NCBI GenBank assembly: GCA_900751885.1
Contig: CAADTH010000004.1
Span: 62,001-126,000 of the forward strand
Source of the DNA: Clostridia bacterium
Lineage (GTDB): Bacteria; Bacillota; Clostridia; UBA1381
DNA length: 64,000 bases
Direction of reading: 5' to 3'
A program made the position numbers and the translations under genes. Under the pieces are notes generated by a model. That model was not told the origin of the DNA. It ran no database searches and worked only from the letters and a program-made list of their open reading frames with translations. Positions 40,571-48,382 of the stretch are shown here, piece after piece (position 1 is the stretch's first letter; every line of letters starts with the position of its first letter).

Positions 40571-41410
40571 ATGAATATTACAGTCGTAGGACTCGGTCTG
40601 ATTGGCGGCTCTATCGCACGCCGTCTGCGCGGCTTTCACAATGCCCATATTACCGCAATGGACAAAAATCAGCAATCGCTCTCCCTTGCAAAAAAAGACG
40701 GCGTCATCGACGCCGGGACAACCTCGGGTGCGGACGCGGTAAAAGATGCAGATTTTATCATCCTCTGTCTATATCCCGAGGCGAATATTAATTTCATCAA
40801 AGAAAATAAGAGGTATCTAAAAAGCTCCGTTGTTATTACAGATGTATCCGGCGTGAAAAAGCATGTTATCGACCACATCTGCCCTCTTTTGCCTGAGGAT
40901 GCAGACTTTGTCGGAGGGCACCCGATGGCAGGGCGCGAGGTCGGCGGATACCAAAGCTCGACTGATACCCTGTTTGACAACGCCTCCTACCTGATTACTC
41001 CCACGCCGCAAAACAAGCCGGAGCATATTGCTCTGGTGCGCGAGCTGGCAGAATATATTGGATGCCGCCATGTCATCACCACAACGCCGGACGAGCACGA
41101 CGCGGTCATCGCCTATACCAGCCAGCTCATGCACGTCGTCGCCATTGCATTGTGCGATAATCCTATGATTGAGCGCTCCACCTTCTTCAGCGCCGGCAGT
41201 CTGCGAGACTGTACGCGCGTTGCAGTCATCAACGAAGCCATGTGGAGCGAGCTGTTTTTAGAGAACAGGCAGCACCTCGTCTTACGCATTGAGGAAATGC
41301 AGGAGAGTCTTGAAGCTGTGCGCAAAGCACTCCTGGAGGATGACAGGAGTGCACTGGAAGATTTTATGCGGCAGGCAACCGAGAAAAAACTCAAATATCT
41401 GATGGACTAA
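40571..41410 (+). CDS. tyrA: Prephenate dehydrogenase
   Basis: A 279-residue NAD-dependent prephenate dehydrogenase of tyrosine synthesis. Nucleotide-binding GLGLIGGSIARRL at the N-terminus, DVSGVKKHVID and the active-site GGHPMAGREVGGY segment are intact; TTTPDEHDAVIAYTSQLMH carries the catalytic histidine region. It stops at the catalytic domains, without the C-terminal ACT domain found in many Firmicutes. The leader has a TATACAC/GTGTATA inverted repeat (40521-40541). It is a single-gene unit. Confidence 0.93.
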   Translation: MNITVVGLGLIGGSIARRLRGFHNAHITAMDKNQQSLSLAKKDGVIDAGTTSGADAVKDADFIILCLYPEANINFIKENKRYLKSSVVITDVSGVKKHVIDHICPLLPEDADFVGGHPMAGREVGGYQSSTDTLFDNASYLITPTPQNKPEHIALVRELAEYIGCRHVITTTPDEHDAVIAYTSQLMHVVAIALCDNPMIERSTFFSAGSLRDCTRVAVINEAMWSELFLENRQHLVLRIEEMQESLEAVRKALLEDDRSALEDFMRQATEKKLKYLMD

Positions 41411-41450
41411 GCTCTAGAGTTTGATTTGTCACATTTTTGAGGCGATTTGG

Positions 41451-41479
41451 TTGAAGAACCCTGCCGGAGATGGTATAAT
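41451..41479 (+). promoter_or_regulatory. Promoter of the GNAT/DJ-1/folate operon
   Basis: TTGAAG (41451-41456) and TATAAT (41474-41479), spacer 17, with TGG before the -10 (extended type). The leader helix begins four bases after the -10. Confidence 0.75.
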
Positions 41480-41482
41480 AAA

Positions 41483-41576
41483 GGCATCTTCTCTTTTTAC
41501 ATTAGCAAAAGAATCAAGATAAGTACAAGATAAAATCAAAAAAAGAGGAAATACCTAGATAAACTAAAGCTATGAT
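41483..41576 (+). promoter_or_regulatory. Candidate structured 5' leader, copy A (GNAT operon)
   Basis: The 5' arm 41483-41498 pairs with 41540-41555 (14 of 16 positions, one G-U, two A-C mismatches), enclosing a 41-base A-rich loop. Three bases later comes GATAAACTAAAGCTATGAT (41558-41576), shared with copy C upstream of trmB. Copy B at 36826-36900 shares both arms and loop edges. The leader then runs about 50 bases to the GNAT start. Confidence 0.55.
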
Positions 41577-41624
41577 AAGTAGAACTGAATACAAACACAT
41601 GTGTAATATGAAGGAGGATTCTTT

Positions 41625-42764
41625 ATGCAGATACGAACTGCCCTTCCAACCGATACCCAAAAGCTCAAGCCGTTATGGCAATACTGCTTTGGATATTCCG
41701 AGCCATTTTTGTCCTGGTCATTCGAGAGAAACTCCATCCCTGCAAACGAGCTTGTTGCAGAGGAGAATGGTGTGATTGCCGCGAGCGCGCGGATTTCCCC
41801 ATATGCCGTCTCTCTCTGCTCTCAAGCTGTGAGCGCGGCATATCTTTCCGGTATCTGTGTTGCACCTCAGATGCGCGGACGCGGACTTTTCCGTACGATG
41901 CTTGGCGAATCCATCTCCATGATGCGCGAACGAGGCAATGTCGTAAGCCTTGTGATTCCTCACGATTACAATACATTTGAAAAATTCGGATGGCGCACCT
42001 GCTACTTTTATAAACAGTACCAGCTCAAGCCATCCGACATTCCTGCCTATCCACTGGGCGGACGTATCGTGCCTTATACACTCAACGATACCAACTATGA
42101 GCCTTTCCAGACTGTGTACTCTGCCTTTACCTCGGATAAAAACGGCTATATCCGGCGGACACCAGAAACCTGGCGGCTGATTATGGAGGATGTCCTCCAC
42201 AATTTCGGCGGACACTGTGTTCTTTTTTATGATGATAACGGACAGCCATGCGGATATATCTTATATCTGCTGCATGGTTCTTCCTTGCAGGTCTATGAGC
42301 TTGCCTACACCAACCGGTCTGCCTATAAATCCTTGATGGCGTATCTAAAATCACACGCATCCCAGGCAGAGTCCATTTCGATTAAGGCGCCTACGTCTGA
42401 CCTTTCGCACTTTGATTTTTGCAATAACCGCTCAGCGGTGTCGCTTTATCCGTTTGTGATGGCACGCATTACAGACGTCCGCGCGGCGCTTTTGATTGCG
42501 TCGAATAATTTTTCCGGCAGTACGTCTTTGCAGGTCATCGACCGCTTTATTCCTGCAAACAACGGCACATTTCTCGTGACGCATGGAGATGTTCAGAGTA
42601 CGGATGCCCCTGCGGACGCCACTTTAGATATTGGCACGCTCTCCCAGCTGTTTTGCGGTGCACTCAGTCCTCATGAAGCACAGGCACTTGATTTGGTGGA
42701 TGGGGCACTGCCGTCGGGACTGTTTTATAAACAAAGCAACTTCATCAGTATGCTGTTTAACTAG
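41625..42764 (+). CDS. Eis-like GNAT acetyltransferase
   Basis: A 379-residue protein. Residues 1 to about 135 form a GNAT domain with the acetyl-CoA motif GICVAPQMRGRGLFRTML and a bent-arm YNTFEKFGWRTCYFYKQY segment; a second GNAT-like region and a C-terminal sterol-carrier-like region follow, as in the Eis family of acetyltransferases. Eis proteins acetylate amines on varied substrates; the substrate here is unknown. It starts after ATGAAGGAGGATTCTTT and heads a tight seven-gene operon (spacing 11 bases to the DJ-1 gene). Confidence 0.88.
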   Translation: MQIRTALPTDTQKLKPLWQYCFGYSEPFLSWSFERNSIPANELVAEENGVIAASARISPYAVSLCSQAVSAAYLSGICVAPQMRGRGLFRTMLGESISMMRERGNVVSLVIPHDYNTFEKFGWRTCYFYKQYQLKPSDIPAYPLGGRIVPYTLNDTNYEPFQTVYSAFTSDKNGYIRRTPETWRLIMEDVLHNFGGHCVLFYDDNGQPCGYILYLLHGSSLQVYELAYTNRSAYKSLMAYLKSHASQAESISIKAPTSDLSHFDFCNNRSAVSLYPFVMARITDVRAALLIASNNFSGSTSLQVIDRFIPANNGTFLVTHGDVQSTDAPADATLDIGTLSQLFCGALSPHEAQALDLVDGALPSGLFYKQSNFISMLFN

Positions 42765-42774
42765 GAGGATTCAT

Positions 42775-43308
42775 ATGGTTTATGTATTACTTGCAGATGG
42801 GTTTGAGGAAATCGAAGCGCTGGCACCTGTAGATATCCTGCGGAGGAGCGGCATCGAAGTGCAGACTGTCGGCGTATCCGGCCGGTCTGTGTGCGGCGCG
42901 CACCAAATCCCTGTCACAGCGGATATCACAATGGACGAGATTGAAATGGAAAATCTGGAGGCGCTGATTCTCCCGGGCGGACCAGGGCATGAAGTGCTTG
43001 ACCGAAGCAATGCCGTGCATGGTCTTATCAACTACACTGTTGTAAATGCGCTTCCTCTCGCGGCAATCTGCGCCGCACCGTCTATTCTCGGAAAAAAACA
43101 CCTGCTCGCAGGAAAGCGTGCGACATGCTTCCCTGGCTATGAAGCAACTCTTTACGGCTCACAGGTGGTGCAAGACTCTGTTGTAGTCGACGGCAATGTT
43201 ATTACAGCACGCGGCGCCGGGGCGGCAAGTGAATTTGCGTTCCAAATCGTCACCATGCTCAAAGGGGAGCAGACTGCCAATCAGGTAAAGGCGGCGATGC
43301 AGTATTGA
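42775..43308 (+). CDS. DJ-1/PfpI family protein
   Basis: A 177-residue DJ-1/PfpI-like protein starting MVYVLLADGFEEIEALAPVD, with the active-site nucleophile cysteine in AICAAPSILG and the acidic residue EE at the N-terminus that binds the cysteine thiol in the DJ-1 family (E near 16 of human DJ-1). Proposed roles include deglycase, glyoxalase III and thiJ-like chaperone; the actual one is not settled. The ATG is preceded by CTAGGAGGATTCAT. Its stop TGA overlaps the start of the next gene. Confidence 0.92.
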   Translation: MVYVLLADGFEEIEALAPVDILRRSGIEVQTVGVSGRSVCGAHQIPVTADITMDEIEMENLEALILPGGPGHEVLDRSNAVHGLINYTVVNALPLAAICAAPSILGKKHLLAGKRATCFPGYEATLYGSQVVQDSVVVDGNVITARGAGAASEFAFQIVTMLKGEQTANQVKAAMQY

Positions 43309-43868
43309 ATAAACAACAACAGCGCGTGCACATCCAGAGTTTTCGAAACGCCATGACGCAAGCGGAGGTAGAGGAAAAAAGCGGATGTATTACAGACAGA
43401 ATCCTCTGTGCGCCTTTTTATCAGAGTGCACATACCATCATGACATATCTTTCTATCCGTCATGAACCGGACACGTTTTCTCTGGTTCGCCATGCATTTG
43501 CAGATGGAAAAACCGTGGTTATCCCTGTCGTGGACAAAACCCAGCCGGGACTGTTGCACCTTTCCAGACTCCTCAGTCTGGATATCCTAACGCCTGGCGC
43601 ATTCGGCATTTTAGAACCAGAGACCATCGTGCCGGTTTCGGAGGCTGAACTTGATTTGATTGTCGTTCCTGGGCTGGTCTTTGACCGCTTCGGCGGAAGA
43701 ATTGGCTACGGAAAAGGGTATTACGACCGCCTTCTCGAACGGACAGATGCAACCAAGGCGGCTTTTTGCTACAGCTTTCAGGTTGTGGAAAAAGCACAGA
43801 CCGAGCCGCACGACATTCCAATGGACTTCCTTGTGACAGAAAGTGAGTTGATTGCCTGTGAAAACTAA
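43305..43868 (+). CDS. 5-formyltetrahydrofolate cyclo-ligase
   Basis: A 187-residue enzyme that converts 5-formyl-THF to 5,10-methenyl-THF with ATP. Family marks are MTYLSIRHEPDTFSLV, VVPGLVFDRFGGRIGYGKGYYDRLL (with the YGKGYYDR ATP/substrate loop) and the terminal VTE. The TTG start at 43305 overlaps the DJ-1 stop (TTGA); using it puts the N-terminus in line with other family members, which have about 15 residues before the QA..E segment. Likely recycles folate. Third gene of the operon. Confidence 0.93.
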   Translation: MNKQQQRVHIQSFRNAMTQAEVEEKSGCITDRILCAPFYQSAHTIMTYLSIRHEPDTFSLVRHAFADGKTVVIPVVDKTQPGLLHLSRLLSLDILTPGAFGILEPETIVPVSEAELDLIVVPGLVFDRFGGRIGYGKGYYDRLLERTDATKAAFCYSFQVVEKAQTEPHDIPMDFLVTESELIACEN

Positions 43869-44805
43869 AGAGTATCAAGCCGGGTGGTGGCTGGTTTTTC
43901 TCTCTATCGTACTAATCAGCGGCTTTTCCGTGGTGTCGCAGTTTTTATTCCGCGGCTCAGAAGAATACCTATCCATGTTTGTGGGAGAGCTTTTGATTGC
44001 CATTCCATGCGTCATTGGACTTTTTCTGTTACGCGGCAAACGAGAGGATGGATTGCTAAAAAACCGACTTTTCCTTCATGGATTTGCGCCTGTGCTTCTG
44101 CCCTTTTTAATTTTACTGCCAACCTTTGGGCAATACTTCTTTTCCCTGTTGTCCCTGCCGGCTTCCGGACTTCTTCAATTTCTGTTTGGACTGCCGGATC
44201 AAATCGACCTGATGCCGGATTTGGCTCATCCGATGGACTATGTATGGGCGTTTGGCTCACTGTGTATCCTTGCTCCAGTATTGGAGGAGCTTTTATGCCG
44301 TGGGATTCTCATGCGGCTGTTATCGCCATATGGCTTTTCCACCGCCCTTATCACAAGCGCTGTTGCCTTTTCGATGCTCCATATGAACGCGCAGGGTTTT
44401 TTGGTATTTTTCTTTTTGGGACTGTTATTGGGACTTTGCGTCTATGCGACCGGCTCCCTATTTGCCGCAATGGTGATGCACTGTGCAAACAATGCAATGG
44501 CATTTTCCTTGATGATACTGTATAAAAACGCTGACCCATCCGTCCTGTCTGTGCTTTTGGTTTTGGCGGCGGCAGTCATGTTCCCTTTTCTTCTGTGGCG
44601 GTTTCTCCATATGACACAAAAGCGGACTGCATGGGCAAACCGTCTGCCGCAAAAACAGCGGTGGCGCCCGGGCTCTGTGGGGATGGTTTTGTGCATTGTA
44701 TTTTTTATCGGCATTCACGTATTTGTACTGGTTTCCAGAATCTCCTCAGGGGATTTGTTTTCTCAGTTTTTTGACCTTGCTGACGTTTACTTGAACGGAT
44801 ATTGA
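43858..44805 (+). CDS. CPBP-family intramembrane metalloprotease
   Basis: A roughly 315-residue membrane protein with about eight hydrophobic helices. The CPBP/Abi signature is present: APVLEELLCRGILMRLL (EExxxR), then SAVAFSMLHMNAQGFLVFFFLGLLLG, then VMHCANNAMAFSLMIL with the second histidine. The family includes prenyl protease-like proteins and bacteriocin immunity proteins; the substrate is unknown. Start is either GTG at 43858 or TTG six bases before; neither has a strong ribosome site, consistent with coupling to the overlapping cyclo-ligase stop. Confidence 0.87.
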   Translation: MKTKEYQAGWWLVFLSIVLISGFSVVSQFLFRGSEEYLSMFVGELLIAIPCVIGLFLLRGKREDGLLKNRLFLHGFAPVLLPFLILLPTFGQYFFSLLSLPASGLLQFLFGLPDQIDLMPDLAHPMDYVWAFGSLCILAPVLEELLCRGILMRLLSPYGFSTALITSAVAFSMLHMNAQGFLVFFFLGLLLGLCVYATGSLFAAMVMHCANNAMAFSLMILYKNADPSVLSVLLVLAAAVMFPFLLWRFLHMTQKRTAWANRLPQKQRWRPGSVGMVLCIVFFIGIHVFVLVSRISSGDLFSQFFDLADVYLNGY

Positions 44806-44822
44806 TATAAGGAGGCTATAGT

Positions 44823-45590
44823 ATGCTATTTGATACCCATGCCCATTATGACGACGAGCAGTTTGACCCCGACCGCGACGCGCTTTTATCCTCTATGCCA
44901 GAGAACAACATTGGTCTGATTGTCAATTCCTGTGACAGTCTTGAGGCAATCGACAAGGTACTTGCCATTGCGGATAAGTACCCTTTCATTTATGCATCTG
45001 TGGGAATCCATCCACATATGGTAGGCTCCTTGACAGAGCCTGATATGGAGACTGTAAAACGTGCATCTACGCACGAACGGGTCGTGGCAATCGGAGAAAT
45101 CGGACTTGATTATTACTACGACACTGCGCCGCGCGATATCCAAAGGAAGTGGTTTTCCCGCCAGGTAGAGCTTGCGCGTGAAGTCCATCTTCCTGTCATC
45201 ATCCATGACCGCGACGCCCATAAGGATACCATGGATATCCTGCGCGCATGCCATGCAGAAGCGGTGGGAGGAGTGCTCCATTGCTTTTCTGGCAGTGTGG
45301 AAATGGCGCGTGAGGTGCTCGACCTTGGCATGTATATCGCCTTCGGCGGCTCATTGACCTTTAAAAAAGCTGTTCGTCCTGTTGAGGTGGCAAAGTACGT
45401 TCCTCTTGACCGAATCGTACTGGAAACCGACAGCCCTTACCTCGCCCCTGAACCAAACCGCGGCAGACGGAACAGCTCGCTTTACATGCACCATGTCGCA
45501 GAAAAGCTCGCGCAAATCAGGCAGCTTTCTGTGGAAGAAATCGAACATATTACCACCGAAAACGCGAAACGCTGTTTTCATATAGAATAG
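44823..45590 (+). CDS. tatD: TatD-family metal-dependent deoxyribonuclease
   Basis: A 255-residue TIM-barrel metal-dependent hydrolase: N-terminal metal motif MLFDTHAHYDDEQF, VGIHPH, VAIGEIGLDYYYD, VIIHDRDA, GVLHCFSG and the terminal metal aspartate in ETDSPYLAPEP. TatD enzymes have DNase activity. The ribosome site is AAGGAGGCTATAGT. A radical SAM gene follows after 11 bases, the arrangement known for the TatD-linked radical SAM family. Confidence 0.94.
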   Translation: MLFDTHAHYDDEQFDPDRDALLSSMPENNIGLIVNSCDSLEAIDKVLAIADKYPFIYASVGIHPHMVGSLTEPDMETVKRASTHERVVAIGEIGLDYYYDTAPRDIQRKWFSRQVELAREVHLPVIIHDRDAHKDTMDILRACHAEAVGGVLHCFSGSVEMAREVLDLGMYIAFGGSLTFKKAVRPVEVAKYVPLDRIVLETDSPYLAPEPNRGRRNSSLYMHHVAEKLAQIRQLSVEEIEHITTENAKRCFHIE

Positions 45591-45601
45591 GAGGATGTAT
45601 T

Positions 45602-46207
45602 ATGGCTGGAATGACCATTGTTTACCCAATCGACGACAAGCTGTATCTGAATATCACCAACCGGTGTACAAACAAATGTAAATTCTGTATCCGCTACACC
45701 CCATCAGGCATTGGCGATGTTGATTTGTGGCTGGATCGCGAACCGACCGTGGATGAGATACTGCAGGCGCTTCACGACGCGGATTATACGAAGTACCGGG
45801 AGCTTGTCTTCTGCGGCTACGGGGAGCCGACCATGCGTTTTGACGATATGATGCAGGTATGCCGCAAAATCAAAAAAGAAAGCAATCTTCCAATCCGTAT
45901 CAATACAAATGGACACGCAAACCATATCGCTGGGCGAGATGTCACCCCTGACATGTATGGTCTTGTCGACAGCATCTCCATCAGTCTCAATGCGAAAAAC
46001 CCAAAGGAATACAACGACATTTGCCTGTGTGACTTCGGAGAAGCCGGTTTTGACGAGATGATCTCCTTTGCCGCAAAAGCCAAGCTGTATGTGCCGGACG
46101 TGACTATGAGCGTCGTGGATGTACTACCGGTAGAGGATATTGTGATATGCCGCCGAATTGCAGAGGGTGCCGGCGTGAATTTCCGCGTCCGCAAATTTTC
46201 AAAATAA
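45602..46207 (+). CDS. Radical SAM protein of the TatD-associated family
   Basis: A 201-residue radical SAM protein with cluster cysteines CTNKCKFC (CxxxCxxC), the SAM-binding GYGEPTMRFDD segment, and NTNGHANHI. It fits the family found next to tatD in Clostridia and Methanogens (the tatD-linked radical SAM family known from TIGRFAM). No substrate is established. Unlike bigger radical SAM enzymes there is no C-terminal extension or extra Fe-S cysteines. The ribosome site is AGGAGGATGTATT. Confidence 0.9.
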   Translation: MAGMTIVYPIDDKLYLNITNRCTNKCKFCIRYTPSGIGDVDLWLDREPTVDEILQALHDADYTKYRELVFCGYGEPTMRFDDMMQVCRKIKKESNLPIRINTNGHANHIAGRDVTPDMYGLVDSISISLNAKNPKEYNDICLCDFGEAGFDEMISFAAKAKLYVPDVTMSVVDVLPVEDIVICRRIAEGAGVNFRVRKFSK

Positions 46208-46222
46208 ATTAGGAGAATTACT

Positions 46223-46534
46223 ATGAATAAGCTGTCACAGTGGATTACCAAAAGCCGCGGTTCCCTTTTGAGCTTTTGCCTGCTCGCAGGGCTTGCATAT
46301 TTTTCAGTTGTTATGAAATTTATCCAAACCTTTACGAGTGTTGCCCAGGCGGGAATGCTGCTTGGATTCTTTTTCTTCCCCGCTGTCATTTGCGGAATGG
46401 CACTTCTTTTGTTCAAGCTGATTACCCAGTGGATGGAGGAGGACAAAACAAAAAATATCAACTTTCTGTTTATCGCACACATTCTTCTGTTTGTAATTGC
46501 CGCAGTATTTGCGGTTGATATGTTTATACATTAA
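46223..46534 (+). CDS. Small membrane protein with three hydrophobic helices
   Basis: A 103-residue protein with three predicted membrane helices (LLSFCLLAGLAYFSVVM, GMLLGFFFFPAVICGMALLLF and INFLFIAHILLFVIAAVFAVDMF) and a charged loop (QWMEEDKTKN) between the last two. No family recognised. It is the last gene of the operon that starts at 41625, 15 bases after the radical SAM gene, with ribosome site TTAGGAGAATTACT. No terminator is visible before the tRNA promoter. Confidence 0.75.
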   Translation: MNKLSQWITKSRGSLLSFCLLAGLAYFSVVMKFIQTFTSVAQAGMLLGFFFFPAVICGMALLLFKLITQWMEEDKTKNINFLFIAHILLFVIAAVFAVDMFIH

Positions 46535-46559
46535 TTTTATGCCCTTCGGATTTTCCGGC

Positions 46560-46588
46560 TTGACAATCTCAGAAAAAGTGGGTATAAT
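46560..46588 (+). promoter_or_regulatory. Consensus promoter of tRNA-Thr
   Basis: Full-consensus TTGACA (46560-46565) and TATAAT (46583-46588), spacer 17, about 50 bases before the tRNA. Confidence 0.9.
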
Positions 46589-46636
46589 AATGGAGTGTGT
46601 TACAAAAAGATGGGGCGATTTTTCTCCCCTATCTAT

Positions 46637-46712
46637 GCTACCGTGGCTCAGCAGGTAGAGCAGCTCACTCGTAATGAGCAGGTCGTCCGTTCGAATCGGA
46701 TCGGTAGCTCCA
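46637..46712 (+). tRNA. tRNA-Thr (anticodon CGT)
   Basis: A full cloverleaf can be folded: acceptor GCTACCG/CGGTAGC, D arm GCTC/GAGC, anticodon stem GCTCA/TGAGC with loop CTCGTAA (anticodon CGT), variable AGGTC, T arm GTCCG/CGGAT with loop TTCGAAT, discriminator T, and an encoded CCA at 46710-46712. It has its own promoter and terminator. CGT reads ACG codons. Confidence 0.95.
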
Positions 46713-46748
46713 AAAAACAAGGCTTTCGTATGGAAGCCTTGTTTTTTT
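46713..46748 (+). terminator. tRNA-Thr terminator
   Basis: AACAAGGCTT (46716-46725) and AAGCCTTGTT (46734-46743) with a T-run at 46742-46748. Confidence 0.9.
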
Positions 46749-46843
46749 GTTTTCTCATCTTGCCGTTATGAAAGATTTCGATTGTCTAACAGCTTTCGTA
46801 CCACACTCCTCAAGTACCGGATATTTAGAAAAATATCTACATA

Positions 46844-46875
46844 AAAAAACAGCAGGCTTCCCTGCTGTTTTTTTC
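46844..46875 (-). terminator. Terminator of the secreted two-gene unit
   Basis: ACAGCAGG (46849-46856) and CCTGCTGT (46861-46868) with a short loop and a T-run on the minus strand, eleven bases after the stop codon of the LamG-like gene. Confidence 0.8.
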
Positions 46876-46879
46876 TCCA

Positions 46880-48382
46880 TTATTTCGTCTCTAATATAAC
46901 AATTCCATTTTCATACGTAATCTCTGCCCCCAGCGCCTCAGACACAAACCGTGCCGGGACATATGTTCTATCATCGATAATCCTTGCCGCCGCATCCAGC
47001 TCCTGCTGTTCTCCACTCGTAAATGCAACCGAATGATCAATCTGGAGCACTACGGTCCGGTCTGCCGCTACTGCCACCACCGTTCTCGTGTCTGCCATCC
47101 ACTCCACATGACCGCCAAGTGCTTCCATCAAAGAGCGCACTGGCAGAAGCAAACGGTCATTTTCTAAAATAGGCTCCTGATCCAGCGTCAGTTTTGTCTG
47201 ATTCAATTCAAGCGCATCCTCTCCGACCGCCCAAATGCCGAGCTTTACCTTCCAGGAATTCACGTCAAATCCCTCTGGTAAAGACAGATTCATCGCAATG
47301 GTGTTCTCACCCAGCGTCATCAATGCAGTATGCAGTTGTTTTGTTGTGACTTGACACAAATTATTGTCTGAATCAAATATCATACACACTGCCTCTGCGG
47401 AATCCGGGCAGAAAAACTGTTTCTTTGCTTTAATCTCTAATAATTGAGTATATTCTTCATCAAACACAGCCTGTACAATTTCAAACGCGTCCCCACTTGT
47501 CAGGCTAATATCCATCTGTGCAGATAGCTCGCCTGCTGCCGCATGAATGCGCACTGCATCGAGTGTCGTCTGTCCAGAGGTCACGAGCACACCGTCCTGA
47601 ATAGAAGCCTCTTCCGCTGAAACAGGGTTGTTTTGCAAATCAGTGAGGGTATACACTACATCCATTGGGTCACTAAATGCCGCTCCCTGTCGCGTTGCTT
47701 CAATGCCAAGACGCATGGAATCCCCTTTTATCATCATCTGTGCAGGCGTCTTGATGGAGATTTCATCCGCCCAAAGTCCTGTAACAGTGACATTGTCAAT
47801 ACAAGTATTCGGTTCCACACGGATATGTTCAGGTCCCACTCCGCTTGACGCATACATGTCGTTCATCAAAATAACATAATAGGTGTTGGTCGCCGCAATG
47901 CTTCCATCCTGTGTATAGGTATCGACCACCATATCAATCATTCCATCCGGTGCGCCATAGCGTCCCATCAGCTTGACATGATACCAAGTGTCCTTATCGA
48001 GCGGCAGATACCAGATAAAGTATGAGCCTGTTCCGCCGTCTATCGCCATGGTAAAGGTTCCGTCGCGGTCTAACGCGCGTACACATGTCCCTGTCCTCGT
48101 GCCGTCCCGGGACATCAGGGAGAAGCCGGCTCCTTCCTGTGTAAATTTCACATCCGCCTCCCAATAACAGCTGGTTTGAAGCTCCTTGCCCCAGCCCGGC
48201 AGGCTGACCGCTTCTGTGCCTGTCTGATAATAGGTGCTTTGATCCGGCGAGCCTTCTCCAAGCATCATTCCATTTAGAGGAGTGTCACAGGTGTTGCTGA
48301 TAATTTGCTGATCCTTTGCATGCACTGTGCCTGAAAACAGTACGACAGCCGCCAGGACAACTAATAAAATTCCCTTTTTCAT
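46880..48382 (-). CDS. Secreted protein with LamG-like and copper-amine-oxidase-N-like domains
   Basis: A 500-residue secreted protein. The signal peptide is MKKGILLVVLAAVVLFSGTVHA (given here as MKKGILLVVLAAVVLF, cleavage about residue 22). The first half (GWGKELQTSCYWEADVKF ... YFIWYLPLDKDTWYHVKLMG) looks like a LamG/jelly-roll carbohydrate module. The C-terminal 100 residues are a copper-amine-oxidase-N-type domain (LLLPVRSLMEALGGHVEW ... TYVPARFVSEALGA), a stalk or wall-binding module common in Clostridia. The ATG overlaps the upstream gene's stop by four bases, so the two are translated together. Confidence 0.85.
   Translation of the reverse strand: MKKGILLVVLAAVVLFSGTVHAKDQQIISNTCDTPLNGMMLGEGSPDQSTYYQTGTEAVSLPGWGKELQTSCYWEADVKFTQEGAGFSLMSRDGTRTGTCVRALDRDGTFTMAIDGGTGSYFIWYLPLDKDTWYHVKLMGRYGAPDGMIDMVVDTYTQDGSIAATNTYYVILMNDMYASSGVGPEHIRVEPNTCIDNVTVTGLWADEISIKTPAQMMIKGDSMRLGIEATRQGAAFSDPMDVVYTLTDLQNNPVSAEEASIQDGVLVTSGQTTLDAVRIHAAAGELSAQMDISLTSGDAFEIVQAVFDEEYTQLLEIKAKKQFFCPDSAEAVCMIFDSDNNLCQVTTKQLHTALMTLGENTIAMNLSLPEGFDVNSWKVKLGIWAVGEDALELNQTKLTLDQEPILENDRLLLPVRSLMEALGGHVEWMADTRTVVAVAADRTVVLQIDHSVAFTSGEQQELDAAARIIDDRTYVPARFVSEALGAEITYENGIVILETK

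Noticed and set aside
41540..41600. Resemblance of AAAGCTATG plus upstream AAAC to the core of the GEMM (c-di-GMP-I) riboswitch
   Set aside because: The internal GNRA hairpin and the second conserved arm with its receptor are missing in all three leaders, so a GEMM riboswitch is not supported.
41572..41775. Short plus-strand frame starting in leader A and overlapping the GNAT start
   Set aside because: The ATG has no ribosome site and the frame overlaps a well-supported gene in another frame; possible upstream peptide only.
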